A stretch of DNA of 64,000 nt from Rhizobium sp. N324 (GTDB taxonomy: Bacteria > Pseudomonadota > Alphaproteobacteria > Rhizobiales > Rhizobiaceae): NCBI RefSeq assembly GCF_001664485.1, contig NZ_CP013635.1, forward strand, positions 186,001 through 250,000, in the 5' to 3' direction. The position numbers and the translations under genes were made by a program. The notes under the pieces were generated by a model. That model saw nothing but the letters and a program-made list of their open reading frames with translations, did no database searches and was not told where the DNA came from. Every line of letters starts with the position of its first letter. The stretch's first letter is position 1. Shown one piece after another: positions 1-8,641 of the stretch.

Positions 1-266
1 TAGGGCACGCGGTTGGCGCTGGTGACCGGCACGAGTTCGGTCTTGACGCCCAGCTTTTCGGCAATGAGATTGGCGACGTCGATATCGTAGCCCATCGGCG
101 CCATATCGGTGCCGACGCTGCCGAACGGCGGGAAATCCTGCGGGACCGCGACACGCAGCGTACCGCGCGCCGTGATGTCAGCGAGAGCATCGGCATGAGA
201 AGCGGAGCCGAGGCCGAGGCCTGCCGCCAGGGTCGCGATTGCGAAGAAAACTCGTCTTGTCAGCAT
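1..266 (-). CDS. Amino-acid-type ABC transporter substrate-binding protein, N-terminal part (cut by window edge)
   Basis: About 88 codons are visible, from the ATG at 266-264 to the left edge. The N-terminus (MLTRRVFFAIATLAAG...) is a signal peptide with a hydrophobic core and a likely cut after SHA. It is followed by ITARGTLRVAVPQDFPPFG and a GYDIDVANLIAEKLG segment, which are typical of the periplasmic family 3 binding proteins that serve polar amino-acid importers. A GGAG sequence lies about 10 bases upstream. The start overlaps the end of the upstream GntR gene by 7 bases, so the two are co-transcribed and the regulator probably controls this transporter. Substrate unknown; the rest lies outside the window. 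Confidence 0.85.
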   Translation of the reverse strand, partial: MLTRRVFFAIATLAAGLGLGSASHADALADITARGTLRVAVPQDFPPFGSVGTDMAPMGYDIDVANLIAEKLGVKTELVPVTSANRVP

Positions 267-1012
267 GCGTTCATTACTCCTTTGAAGTTGCGTTTTGGGG
301 GCTGAGAGGTGGGGACACGGTCCTGGGTCGGGAGCGACAGGGAATTGCGCAGATCCGAAAGCGGATCCGGGCGGGCGGTGAGGTCGAGGCCCATTTCCAC
401 GTCGTCGAGATGCTCGACGGAGAGTTCCGCAGCTCTGACGAAATCGCCCGCCTGCATGGCCTCGAAGATGCGGCAGTGCCCCTCGTGGGATTGTGCGGCG
501 TGAAATTCGGATTGATAGAGCATCGAAATGAGGATCGTCCGCGCGGTCAGGTCGCGCAGGATATCGACGATGATGGCGTTGCCGCTCAATTCGGCGATGC
601 GGATATGGAAATCGCCCATCAGATAGGTCAGGCGCTGGCGGTCGCCCGCCGCCATGGCATTTCGCTCCTCGGTGAGATGGGCGTCGAGCGCCTTGCTGCC
701 CTCGTCCGTCAGCGTCCGCATGCTGCGCAGCAGCCCGGCCTCGACGATCCGCCGCGCCTCATAGACCGCGATCGCATCTTCGGCGGACGGCTCGACGACA
801 AACCAGCCACGCCGAGGGCTGACATGCACGATGCCGCGTGTCTCCAGCCGCATCATCGCTTCCCGGACGCGGGTTCTGGACACGCCGAAGAGCGCTGCCA
901 GCTGGTTTTCGCCAAGACGCATACCAGGCCGGATCTTGGCAGAAAGGATGCCAGAGACGATCGTCGCCTCGATGGATTTCTGCGTGGTCTCGGATGTGTG
1001 GCTATCTTGCAT
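260..1012 (-). CDS. GntR family transcriptional regulator (FCD/FadR subfamily)
   Basis: A protein of about 250 residues. It has an N-terminal winged helix (IRPGMRLGENQLAALFGVSRT, then RVREAMMRLE) and an all-helical FCD effector domain. The FCD domain carries metal-site-like Asp/His positions, including DFHIRIAELSGN and a late HCRIFEAM segment. I chose the ATG at 1012 (MQDSHTSE) over an upstream ATG at 1063, because the extra residues match nothing in the family and a palindrome sits across the 1012 start. The gene leads directly into the substrate-binding protein gene at the left edge, with overlapping stop and start. FCD regulators usually respond to small carboxylates or amino acids; the actual effector cannot be read here. 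Confidence 0.85.
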   Translation of the reverse strand: MQDSHTSETTQKSIEATIVSGILSAKIRPGMRLGENQLAALFGVSRTRVREAMMRLETRGIVHVSPRRGWFVVEPSAEDAIAVYEARRIVEAGLLRSMRTLTDEGSKALDAHLTEERNAMAAGDRQRLTYLMGDFHIRIAELSGNAIIVDILRDLTARTILISMLYQSEFHAAQSHEGHCRIFEAMQAGDFVRAAELSVEHLDDVEMGLDLTARPDPLSDLRNSLSLPTQDRVPTSQPPKRNFKGVMNAC

Positions 1013-1018
1013 ACAAGA
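1005..1018. promoter_or_regulatory. Putative GntR autoregulatory operator
   Basis: TCTTGCATACAAGA is a 14-bp inverted repeat with one mismatched pair. It overlaps the start codon of the GntR gene. The core resembles the TTGTATACAA-type sites of FCD regulators. Binding is inferred, not shown. Confidence 0.45.
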
Positions 1019-1154
1019 CAGAAAGCAAAGCGCATGCCAAAATCCTGTGTTCAGGATTTTCAAGATGCCGCGAATGCTGTGCGGGAAATTTGACTGCCGG
1101 GAATGCAGATTGAATGTAATTTGTGCGGGCGTCGGCGCCCGCAGACGCCGGTTG

Positions 1155-1188
1155 GTTCGACCGCGATCTTTCAGATCTGCGGTCGAAC
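1155..1188. terminator. Long hairpin between the ABC operon and the GntR gene
   Basis: Arms GTTCGACCGC and GCGGTCGAAC, extended by GATCT/AGATC with one bulge, enclose a 3-base loop. The hairpin lies in the 202-bp gap after the ATPase gene stop. No T-run follows on the minus strand, so it may act as an mRNA 3' end stabiliser or attenuating hairpin, not a classic terminator. Confidence 0.4.
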
Positions 1189-1214
1189 TGCCGCGCCGAT
1201 CGTCTTTGCGCTTT

Positions 1215-1985
1215 TTAGTTGAAACTCGAGGTTTTGAGGAATTCCGCGAGCCGTTCGGTCTTCGGCCGCACGAACATCTCCTTCGGATCGCCCTCTTCGC
1301 AGATGACGCCCTGGTTCATGAAGATGACGCGCGACGAAACCTCGTAGGCAAAGCGCATTTCATGGGTGACGAGCAGCATGGTCATGCCGTCGGCGGCAAG
1401 CCCCTTGATGACCTGCAGCACTTCGCCCACCAGTTCCGGGTCAAGCGCCGAGGTCACTTCGTCGAACAGCATCAGTCTCGGCGACATGGCAATGGCGCGG
1501 GCGATGGCGACGCGCTGCTGCTGGCCGCCGGAAAGCTGACCGGGATAATGGTTCGCGCGGGCGGAAAGGCCGACGCGATCGAGCCATTTTTCCGCGACGG
1601 CGCGGGCATCCGGCTTCGTCATTTTCTTCACCTTGACGAGGCCGAGCATGACGTTTTCGGCGGCACTCATATGCGGGAAGAGATTGAACTGCTGAAAGGC
1701 CATGCCGGTCAGCGCGCGCTGGCGGGCAATCTCCTTCTCGCCCTTGCGGCGGCGTGTTGCACCGTCGACGCGGTAGCCGATCTCTTCGCCGTCGAGGCTG
1801 ATCGTGCCCCCCTGGAATTCTTCCAGCATGTTGACGCAGCGCAGCAAGGTGGTCTTTCCGGAGCCGGACGAGCCGATGATGGAAATGACCTCGCCTTCTT
1901 CAACGGCGCAATCGACGCCTTTGAGGACTTCGTGGATGCCGTAAGTCTTGCGCAGACCCTTGATGTCGAGAATGGTCTTGGCCAT
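1215..1985 (-). CDS. Polar amino-acid ABC transporter ATP-binding protein
   Basis: 256 residues, the usual size for HisP/GlnQ-type ATPases. Walker [10 protein letters not shown] is near residue 38, the signature [14 protein letters not shown] follows, then Walker [15 protein letters not shown] and the switch histidine in [10 protein letters not shown]. An insertion after the Walker A region ([15 protein letters not shown]) is common in this subfamily. The ATG at 1985 has AAGGAG just upstream; the longer reading frame to 2027 has no ribosome-binding site. It is the last gene of the operon binding protein-permease-permease-ATPase. The protein powers import at the inner membrane; substrate is not defined by sequence. 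Confidence 0.92.
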   Translation of the reverse strand: MAKTILDIKGLRKTYGIHEVLKGVDCAVEEGEVISIIGSSGSGKTTLLRCVNMLEEFQGGTISLDGEEIGYRVDGATRRRKGEKEIARQRALTGMAFQQFNLFPHMSAAENVMLGLVKVKKMTKPDARAVAEKWLDRVGLSARANHYPGQLSGGQQQRVAIARAIAMSPRLMLFDEVTSALDPELVGEVLQVIKGLAADGMTMLLVTHEMRFAYEVSSRVIFMNQGVICEEGDPKEMFVRPKTERLAEFLKTSSFN

Positions 1986-1995
1986 CGGGGGCTCC

Positions 1996-2655
1996 TTAGG
2001 ACGGCAGGGCGGTCTTGCGCTCGACATATTTGCCGAAGTGCTCGATACCGTAATTGACGATGAAATAGAGACCGCCGGCCAGGAAATAGAACTGGAGGCT
2101 CATGAAATTGCGGGAGATGATCTCCTGCGTGCGCAAGAGAAGCTCGGCGACGCCGATGACGGAGAGCAGCGTCGAGGCCTTTACCATTTCGGCCGCCGTA
2201 TTCACCCAGGCCGGCAGGCACTGGCGCATCGCCTGCGGCCACAGCACCGAGGTGAAGGTCTGGGTGAAGGTCAGGCCGATCGCCTTGGCGGCTTCGGTCT
2301 GCCCCTTCGGGATCGCCTGAAGCGCGCCGCGGACGATTTCACCGACATGCGAGGAGCAGAAGATCGCCAGGGCGAGCACGCCGGCGGAGAACGGTCCGAG
2401 ATCGAGCCCGACGGCGGCGGAGACATAGTAGCTTGCCAGCACCAGCACGAGCACCGGCGTGCCGCGGATGATATCCGTATAGGCGCGCACGATCAGACGC
2501 AAAACAACGCCGCCATAGACGAGCGCCAGGCCGACGAAAACGCCGAGCACGGACCCGGCCAGAATGGCCAACAGCGAGATGGACACGGTGACGCCGATGC
2601 CGTTGATGATGACGTAGCGGGCGATCCAGAGCTGTTCGAGAAAGGTGTGGGACAT
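1996..2655 (-). CDS. Amino-acid ABC transporter permease (HisM/GlnP type)
   Basis: 219 residues with about five membrane segments. It carries the coupling-loop EAA motif ([22 protein letters not shown] region, residues about 105-127), where the ATPase docks. Its stop lies 10 bases upstream of the ATPase start, and its own start is 4 bases after the stop of the partner permease gene, so translation is coupled. The two permeases probably form a heterodimeric channel. Confidence 0.9.
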   Translation of the reverse strand: MSHTFLEQLWIARYVIINGIGVTVSISLLAILAGSVLGVFVGLALVYGGVVLRLIVRAYTDIIRGTPVLVLVLASYYVSAAVGLDLGPFSAGVLALAIFCSSHVGEIVRGALQAIPKGQTEAAKAIGLTFTQTFTSVLWPQAMRQCLPAWVNTAAEMVKASTLLSVIGVAELLLRTQEIISRNFMSLQFYFLAGGLYFIVNYGIEHFGKYVERKTALPS

Positions 2656-2659
2656 TGAT

Positions 2660-3322
2660 CTATCTCGGCAGGGCCAGACGGCGCTCGACGAAGCGCATCA
2701 CGGCGGCGATGAGGAAACAGGTCACGACATAGAGGGCCGAGGTGACCATCCAGGTTTCGATGACGCGGAAACTTTCGACATTGATCTTGCGGGCAGCAAA
2801 GGTCAGTTCCGGCACGGCGATGGCGGCGGCAAGCGAGGTGTCCTTGAACAGCGAGATGATCGTCGAAGACAGCGACGGCAGCACGTTGCGCAGCATCAGC
2901 GGCGCGATGATCGAGCTGCGGATCTGCATTCCCGTCAGACCGATGGCGAGGCCGGCTTCGGTCAGCCCTCGCGGGATCGACAACAGGCCGGCGCGGAACA
3001 CCTCGGCCAGATAGGCGCCGGAATAGAGGGAGAGAACCAGCACGAAGCTTTTTATCTTGTCGAGGCGCACCCCCATCTGCGGCAGCGCGAAAAAGGCGAA
3101 AAGCACCAGGACGAGGATCGGCAGGTTGCGAATGACCGTGACATAGACCCGCGCCGGCACCACCGCAAAGCGGTTTTTGGAGGTCAGCGCAAAGGCCACG
3201 ACGAGACCGATCGCAGCCCCGATCAGGATCGAGATCACGGCCAGGCCGAGACTGAGCGCAAGCCCGCTCAAAAGAAAATCGAAGTTGCGCCAGACGGCAG
3301 CAAAATTCAGCGTGTAACCCAT
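2660..3322 (-). CDS. Amino-acid ABC transporter permease (HisQ type)
   Basis: 220 residues when started at the ATG at 3322 (MGYTLNFAAVW), where family members begin; an ATG at 3370 would add 16 unrelated residues. It has several hydrophobic segments and the EAA coupling motif (AEVFRAGLLSIPRGLTEAG). It is paired with the downstream permease and is preceded by the substrate-binding protein gene. Ribosome-binding site is weak (AAAGGGC). Confidence 0.9.
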   Translation of the reverse strand: MGYTLNFAAVWRNFDFLLSGLALSLGLAVISILIGAAIGLVVAFALTSKNRFAVVPARVYVTVIRNLPILVLVLFAFFALPQMGVRLDKIKSFVLVLSLYSGAYLAEVFRAGLLSIPRGLTEAGLAIGLTGMQIRSSIIAPLMLRNVLPSLSSTIISLFKDTSLAAAIAVPELTFAARKINVESFRVIETWMVTSALYVVTCFLIAAVMRFVERRLALPR

Positions 3323-3388
3323 GCGGGCCGCCCTTTCAGAATACGGCGCGTCAGCGGAGCGGGAGAACAATCCCGCTCCGCATGACCC

Positions 3389-4228
3389 TTACTTGAACTC
3401 AACAGGAAAGCCGATCTGCGGCGGCGTCAGATCCTTGCCGAACCAGGTCTTGAAGGACTTGGCGTAAAAGTCGAATTCGACGCCGGTCATGGCTTCATGG
3501 AGGGCGGTGTTGACGAAGTTCAGCCAGTCCTGGTCGCCGCGCTTGACGGCGCAGGCATAGGTCTGCGGATTCCAGCCGTAGCCGGCATCTTTGTAACGCC
3601 CCGGGTTCTGCGTCATGTACCAGGCAAGCGACGACTGGTCCGTGGCGACGGCATCGGCACGTCCCGACTCCAGAGCCTGATAGATCAGGTCGACGGAATC
3701 ATACTGATCGACGGTCGCCTCCGGCAAGGCCGCATGCACCATCGTCTCGGCATAGACGTTCTGCAGAACCGAGATAGTGACGGAGGAACCGGCGGCCTTG
3801 AGCGCCGCGAAGTCGGCATATTTTCCGTCCGCCTTGAGCATCAGGCCGACACCCTCGCGATAATAAGGAATGGTGAAGGCGACCTGTTGGGCGCGTTCGC
3901 CTGTCACGGTCATGAACTGGCAGGTGATGTCGACCTTGTCGGTGGTGATGTTCGGGATGCGGGCGTCGGAGGACTGGTTCACATATTCGATCTTCTCAGG
4001 ATCGCCGAAGAGTGCCTTGGCGATGATATGGCCCATGTCGACGTCGAAACCCTGAAGCTTGTCGTCGGCGCTCTTGAAGTGCCAGGGCGCATTGGTGCTG
4101 CCCGTGCCGAGCACGAGGTGGCCACGGGCCAGCACTTCATCGAGCTTGCTGCCCTCGGCCAGCACAGGCGTGGACAACAAGGCGGCGGCGACCAGCGACA
4201 TCACGCCGGTGCGAAAGGAAATGGTCAT
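3389..4228 (-). CDS. Amino-acid ABC transporter substrate-binding protein
   Basis: 279 residues, family 3 periplasmic binding protein. Signal peptide MTISFRTGVMSLVAAALLST with a cut near VLA-EG. The mature part opens with LARGHLVLGTGSTNAPWHF and has the GFDVDMGHIIAKALFG element and the DARIPNITTDKVDI segment that close the ligand cleft. AAGGGGA lies before the ATG. It is the first gene of a four-gene operon and is preceded by a striking inverted repeat (4256-4297). Two cysteines (in ITCQFMTV and YACAVK) could form a disulphide. Ligand not assigned. Confidence 0.9.
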   Translation of the reverse strand: MTISFRTGVMSLVAAALLSTPVLAEGSKLDEVLARGHLVLGTGSTNAPWHFKSADDKLQGFDVDMGHIIAKALFGDPEKIEYVNQSSDARIPNITTDKVDITCQFMTVTGERAQQVAFTIPYYREGVGLMLKADGKYADFAALKAAGSSVTISVLQNVYAETMVHAALPEATVDQYDSVDLIYQALESGRADAVATDQSSLAWYMTQNPGRYKDAGYGWNPQTYACAVKRGDQDWLNFVNTALHEAMTGVEFDFYAKSFKTWFGKDLTPPQIGFPVEFK

Positions 4229-4255
4229 GGCGTTCCCCTTATGGATACTTTCCGA

Positions 4256-4297
4256 TTATTCCAGTATAATGGACGCATGTCTGTTTTACTGGAATAA
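4256..4297. promoter_or_regulatory. Perfect 11-bp inverted repeat upstream of the amino-acid ABC operon
   Basis: TTATTCCAGTA (4256-4266) and TACTGGAATAA (4287-4297) are perfect inverted copies with a 20-bp spacer, 28-69 bp before the binding-protein ATG. On the minus strand a TATACT hexamer overlaps the promoter-proximal arm, as expected for a repressible promoter. The cognate regulator is unknown. The rest of the 365-bp gap (4298-4537) shows only an 8-bp hairpin at 4479-4500 and no supported gene. Confidence 0.5.
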
Positions 4298-4537
4298 CGT
4301 ATCAAGTGCCGTCAGGGATGAATTGTCAATGGGCCATGCCGAAAAAACGCGCAGAAACGCGCGTGGCGATAATTTTGGCAGTGCAGCATTTTCCACCCGC
4401 CTACAGGCTGGTCGCCTGGCTGCGCTCCGATCGTTTCGGTGAATGGATAGGGAAGCCGCGTCGTAGCCGTCGGCGATCTCCTCGTTGTTGGAAACGAGGA
4501 AGAAACCGACATCCCGCGAAACGGTTCTCAGCCCCTC

Positions 4538-4587
4538 AGCGCCACGCCCTTTTCAGACGTGCAAAGGACGCTGTAGCTTTGATTTGA
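4538..4587. repeat. Degenerate copy of a common rhizobial intergenic repeat
   Basis: The segment containing GCAAAGGACGCTGTAGC resembles, from memory, a short sequence scattered between genes throughout Rhizobium genomes (a Cys/Asp-free, non-coding repeat with the core TTTTCAGACG..GCAAAGG.CGCTGTAG). It sits just downstream of the chemoreceptor gene stop. Family assignment needs a genome search. Confidence 0.35.
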
Positions 4588-4593
4588 GCTGGA

Positions 4594-6345
4594 TCAGAAT
4601 TCTTCCCAATCGGACTTCAGTGCGCCAGCCGCTGATCCGTGAGCCGAGGCCGTGCGGACGACTTTCAAAACCGCCGGCGTTGACGAAGACCGTGATTTCG
4701 GCGCGTCCTCGAAACGGAACTGCTCGAGAAGCTTGAAGAGTGCGGCAGCCTCCCTGGCAAGGCCATGGCTTGCGGCAGTCTGCTCCTCGACCATGGCGGC
4801 ATTTTGCTGCGTTCCCTGATCGACAGTGTTGATGGCATGGCTGATACCGCCGAGCGCCGTCGATTGTTCGCGCGCCGCCTCGACGATCGCCGTGACATTG
4901 GTATTGATGTCGTGAACCTGGCTCGTGATTTCCCGCAGCGCCGATCCGGCATTCGTGACGAGGGCGACACCGTTGGCGACATGCGAACCGGACGCGGTAA
5001 TCAGGCTCTTGATCTCTTTCGCGGCTTTCGCCGACCGCTGGGCCAACTCACGGACCTCCTGAGCAACGACCGCAAAACCCTTGCCGGCCTCCCCTGCCCG
5101 CGCCGCCTCTACGCCGGCATTGAGCGCCAAAAGATTCGTCTGGAAGGCGATTTCATCGATGACGCCGATAATGTTTGAAATTTCGTGTGACGAGTTTTCG
5201 ATCTGATCCATCGCTCCGATCGCATCCCGCACCACCTGGCCGGAATGCTCCGCATGGTGTTTGGTGCGCGCCACCAGCTGACCGGCTTCCTCGGCGCGGC
5301 GGCTCGAATCCTTGACCGTGGTGGTAATTTCCTCCAGCGCGGCCGCCGTCTCTTCGACCGATGCCGCTTGCTGCTCGGTGCGTTTTGCCAGGTCATCGGC
5401 TGCCGTGCGGATTTCGTTGGAACCAGCCGAAATCGCCTTGGCATTTTCGGCGACCGTTGCCATTGCGTCCTTCAGTTTTTCCGAGGCGCTGTTGAAGTCG
5501 GTGCGCAGCCGCTCCAGTGAGGGAATGAAAGGCTTCCGGATCGTCTGCGACAGATCGCCGTCGGCAAAATTTGTCAGGCAGTAGGCAAGTTGTTCGACAT
5601 TCTCGACGCGCGCCGTGACATCGGTGGCAAACTTGACGACTTTGAACACTTGGCCGTTCAGGTCGAAGATCGGATTGTAGGAGGCCTGGATGTAGACCTT
5701 CCGTCCGCCCTTTCCGACACGCATGAATTCGTCGGCGATCAACTGGCCGCTCGCAAGCTTGCGCCAAAATTCCTTGTAAGCCTCCGATCTCGAATAGTCG
5801 GCTTCGCAGAACATCGAATGATGTTTGCCCTGGATCTCAGAAAGCGAATAGCCGAGGGCGGCGAGGAAATTTTCGTTGGCGTTCAAAACTTCGCCGGTCG
5901 GCGTGAATTCGATGATCGCCTGAGCGCGCGACAATGCGTCGATCTTGCCCGCATCCTCGGCGGATTTCAGCTTCTGCGCAGTGATATCGGTTGCGATCTT
6001 GATGACCTTGACCGGTCTGCCGCGCCGGAACACCGGATTGTAGGATGCTTCGATCCAGACCTCGCGGCCGCCTTTTCCGAGCCGCTTATATTGCTGCTGA
6101 TCGAATTTCCCGGCTGACAGCTTCGTCCAGAAGGCCTTGTATTCCGCCGAGGACGCATAGGCGGGCTCGACGAACATGCGGTGATGTTGTCCCGCGATCT
6201 CCCGCAACTCATAGCCGAGCGCCCTGCAGAAATTTTCGTTCGCGGTGAGGATCGTGCCGGACAGGTCGAATTCGATCATGGCTTGCGAGTTCGATAGAGC
6301 GGCAAGAGCCGCGACAGCATTTGCACCACGATCAAGAATGCTCAC
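4594..6345 (-). CDS. Soluble methyl-accepting chemotaxis protein with two PAS domains and a CheR-docking-like C-terminus
   Basis: About 583 residues with no membrane segment. Two tandem PAS domains (roughly residues 15-125 and 135-245) share the pattern IEF...G.IL.ANENF..ALGY, each ending in KVIKIATDIT or KVVKFATDVT, and are followed by a short HAMP-like linker (NFADGDLSQTI). The signalling domain has the conserved tip [20 protein letters not shown]. The protein ends in DWEEF, which fits the xWxxF pentapeptide used to tether CheR/CheB in other bacteria. I prefer the GTG at 6345 (VSILDRGAN), with GGGGGG upstream; an ATG at 6405 would add 20 residues but lacks a ribosome-binding site. The PAS domains probably sense a cytoplasmic signal such as redox state, possibly with a cofactor. 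Confidence 0.88.
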   Translation of the reverse strand: MSILDRGANAVAALAALSNSQAMIEFDLSGTILTANENFCRALGYELREIAGQHHRMFVEPAYASSAEYKAFWTKLSAGKFDQQQYKRLGKGGREVWIEASYNPVFRRGRPVKVIKIATDITAQKLKSAEDAGKIDALSRAQAIIEFTPTGEVLNANENFLAALGYSLSEIQGKHHSMFCEADYSRSEAYKEFWRKLASGQLIADEFMRVGKGGRKVYIQASYNPIFDLNGQVFKVVKFATDVTARVENVEQLAYCLTNFADGDLSQTIRKPFIPSLERLRTDFNSASEKLKDAMATVAENAKAISAGSNEIRTAADDLAKRTEQQAASVEETAAALEEITTTVKDSSRRAEEAGQLVARTKHHAEHSGQVVRDAIGAMDQIENSSHEISNIIGVIDEIAFQTNLLALNAGVEAARAGEAGKGFAVVAQEVRELAQRSAKAAKEIKSLITASGSHVANGVALVTNAGSALREITSQVHDINTNVTAIVEAAREQSTALGGISHAINTVDQGTQQNAAMVEEQTAASHGLAREAAALFKLLEQFRFEDAPKSRSSSTPAVLKVVRTASAHGSAAGALKSDWEEF

Positions 6346-6799
6346 TCGTAAATCCCCCCAGATTTCATCGCAGTCAATTCGGACAGGTCGCGAATATTTG
6401 CCCATGCTTATTAATGGGGATTTAATGATTAATATAAGGTTTAGCGGCCTGCTTTCGTCCTGAAATGAATGTTGCGCTCATCGACTGAGCGATTTTCGCG
6501 GCGAGCAAGCCGTCGTGCCAGATCAGACGCCTTTGCGCTTCGTACGGTAAACCGGGCTTCGGTCATATCTCCTTTCAGATGAATATACCGCTCATCATCC
6601 GCTTCAGCGCGTCAGCGAGACTAAAACAGCCACTGCCTCGAATCACCCCAATTTTGGACGCCTGCCTCCGCCCCAGGCAGGCCGATCAACTTCTGATACC
6701 CAAAAGAATTAACCATATTTCAGCGTTCGTGCGAAATAATGCGGTACGTAGATCAGGCCTCTCGACGCGGAAAGGCCACAAGTTATTTGGAGAATAGCC
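6346..6799. promoter_or_regulatory. Intergenic region between two divergent chemoreceptor genes
   Basis: This stretch holds the promoters of both chemoreceptor genes. It has an AT-rich part near 6405-6445 and a small hairpin, CGCTCA-TCGAC-TGAGCG, at 6475-6491. I see no supported gene in it; short reading frames here have no ribosome-binding site and no recognisable product. Confidence 0.5.
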
Positions 6800-8617
6800 T
6801 TGGCTTTTACTATTGCCCGTAGCCTGGTGGCGTTTGGTGTCGCCGTTTCAGCAGGCCTTTTCATGTCGATCGGATTGCAGCAATCGGCGCTCGAACGGCT
6901 GAAGGTCAACGGCCCGGTTTACGAGCAGGTCGTCTATGGCAAGGACCTGATCGCCGATATTCTGCCGCCGCCGCTGTTTGTGGTCGAATCCTACATGCTT
7001 TCCTTCGAGGCGAGCAAATTTCCCGAACTCACCGACACCAATCTTGCCAAGATCGCCAATCTCAAGGCCGCCTACGACGACCGCCGCGCCTATTGGAAAA
7101 CCACCCGGCTGCCGCAGTCTTTGAAGGACGAGCTTGAAAACGATGTGCTTGCCAAGGGTGATACATTCTGGGACGTGATGGACCGCGAAATCATCCCTGC
7201 CCTGAACGCCAAGGACGAGGACAAGGCGCACGGGGCGATCGAGCAGTTGCGCGTCGCCTTTCATTCGCACCAGGACGCGGTCGAGAAACTCGTCGCCAAT
7301 TCCGACGCCTTCCTGAAGGGCGAGGAACACAATGCCGCCTCGGAAATCGTCACCTGGACGATCTACGCCGGTGGCGCCGGCCTCGGATCCTTCGCTTTGT
7401 TGCTGGTCGGGCTCTATCTGCTGCGCCGCCGGGCGATCGTGCCGCTCGACGGCATGAAGGCCTATATGGGCAACCTCGCAGACGGCGATTTTTCAACCGA
7501 GGTTCCCTATGCCAGCCGTTCCGACGAGATCGGCGCCATGTCCAAGGCCGTGGCGGTTTTCCGTCGCAACGCACTCGAGCGGCAGGACGCGCAGAAGCGC
7601 GAGACAGCGCTTCGCGATGCGGAATTTGAACGCGAACGCAGCCAGATGGCCGACAAAGCCGCCGACGAGCAGATCCGCGAAACGGTGATCGCTCAGCTGA
7701 CCTATGGCCTGGACCAGCTATCACACGGAAATCTCGATTGCCGGATCGCCACGCCCTTTGCCGCCGCGTACGAGACTTTGCGCGCCAAGTTCAATGACAG
7801 TATGGACGCGCTTTGCGCCTCGATGGCCGAAATCGCCCAGACCTCCAAACAAGTGGATAGCTCCTCGGCCGACATTACGGGTGCAACCGAGAGTCTCGCT
7901 TTGCGCACGGAACAGCAGGCTGCCATGCTCGAAGAGGCCACAACCGCACTCGACAAGATGAATGCCAAGGCGAAAGACGCCGCCGAACATGCCGGCAAGG
8001 CAACCGGCATGATGACTGAGACCCGCACCAGCGCCGAACGTTCGGCGGCCGTCGTGCGCGAAGCGATCGCCGCCATGGAACGGATCGAAGGCTCGTCGTC
8101 GCAGATCGGCGACATCGTCAACGTCATTGATGAAATCGCCTTCCAGACCAATCTCCTGGCGCTCAATGCCGGCGTTGAAGCTGCCCGCGCCGGTGAGGCC
8201 GGCAAGGGTTTCGCCGTCGTGGCGCAGGAGGTGCGCGAACTCGCCATGCGCTCGGCCAACGCCGCCAAGGAGATCAGGGCGCTGATTTCCACGTCCTCGT
8301 CTCAGGTTTCCACCGGCGTGGAGCTTGTCAACCGCACCGGCAAGGCGCTTCAGGAAATCGAAGGACAGGTCGAGCAGGTTGCTGGGCTCATCGCCCGGAT
8401 CGTTTCTGTATCCTCCGAACAGGCGGTCGCGATCCGCGAGATCAACGCCGCCGTCAACGCCCTCGACCAGGTGACGCAACACAATGCGGCCATGGCCGTC
8501 GAAACCGCTTCTGCCTGCCGCGCGCTCGGCGCCCAAACGCAGAGATTAGAAGGCGTCGTCAGGCGCTTTCAGATCGATGCGGCAAGCAGCATGTCAAGGC
8601 CGCGTCAAGCCGCTTGA
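6800..8617 (+). CDS. Membrane-bound methyl-accepting chemotaxis protein
   Basis: 605 residues, starting at a TTG with GGAG seven bases upstream. Topology is classic: membrane segment at residues 1-25, a periplasmic sensor domain of about 160 residues (rich in acidic and helical stretches, [14 protein letters not shown]), a second membrane segment near 187-208, then HAMP ([20 protein letters not shown]). The cytoplasmic signalling domain has the tip [20 protein letters not shown] and [20 protein letters not shown]. It ends in PRQAA, so it lacks the docking pentapeptide present in the neighbouring receptor. The sensor is of the helical-bundle type, with no ligand recognisable from sequence. Confidence 0.9.
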   Translation: MAFTIARSLVAFGVAVSAGLFMSIGLQQSALERLKVNGPVYEQVVYGKDLIADILPPPLFVVESYMLSFEASKFPELTDTNLAKIANLKAAYDDRRAYWKTTRLPQSLKDELENDVLAKGDTFWDVMDREIIPALNAKDEDKAHGAIEQLRVAFHSHQDAVEKLVANSDAFLKGEEHNAASEIVTWTIYAGGAGLGSFALLLVGLYLLRRRAIVPLDGMKAYMGNLADGDFSTEVPYASRSDEIGAMSKAVAVFRRNALERQDAQKRETALRDAEFERERSQMADKAADEQIRETVIAQLTYGLDQLSHGNLDCRIATPFAAAYETLRAKFNDSMDALCASMAEIAQTSKQVDSSSADITGATESLALRTEQQAAMLEEATTALDKMNAKAKDAAEHAGKATGMMTETRTSAERSAAVVREAIAAMERIEGSSSQIGDIVNVIDEIAFQTNLLALNAGVEAARAGEAGKGFAVVAQEVRELAMRSANAAKEIRALISTSSSQVSTGVELVNRTGKALQEIEGQVEQVAGLIARIVSVSSEQAVAIREINAAVNALDQVTQHNAAMAVETASACRALGAQTQRLEGVVRRFQIDAASSMSRPRQAA

Positions 8618-8641
8618 CCACTCGGCCGAGATCCTTTCACC

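Noticed and set aside
831..2057. Plus-strand open frame of about 400 codons opposite the GntR and ATPase genes
   Set aside because: It is a high-GC shadow of real minus-strand genes; no start signals or family features, and the composition is arginine/histidine-rich as in antisense frames. The same applies to many other long antisense frames across the window.
4479..4500. Hairpin TCCTCGTT/AACGAGGA as a terminator for the chemoreceptor gene
   Set aside because: Arms are perfect but no T-run follows on the minus strand and it lies 94 bases beyond the stop codon.
4312..4512. Minus-strand frame of 66 codons downstream of the soluble chemoreceptor gene
   Set aside because: No ribosome-binding site or family match. 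One alternative frame gives a protein-like stretch (FFLVSNNEEIADGYDAAS), possibly a gene remnant, but too short to support.
6346..6405. Longer start (ATG at 6405) for the soluble chemoreceptor
   Set aside because: No ribosome-binding site before this ATG, the extra 20 residues do not look like the family, and a strong purine-rich site precedes the GTG at 6345.
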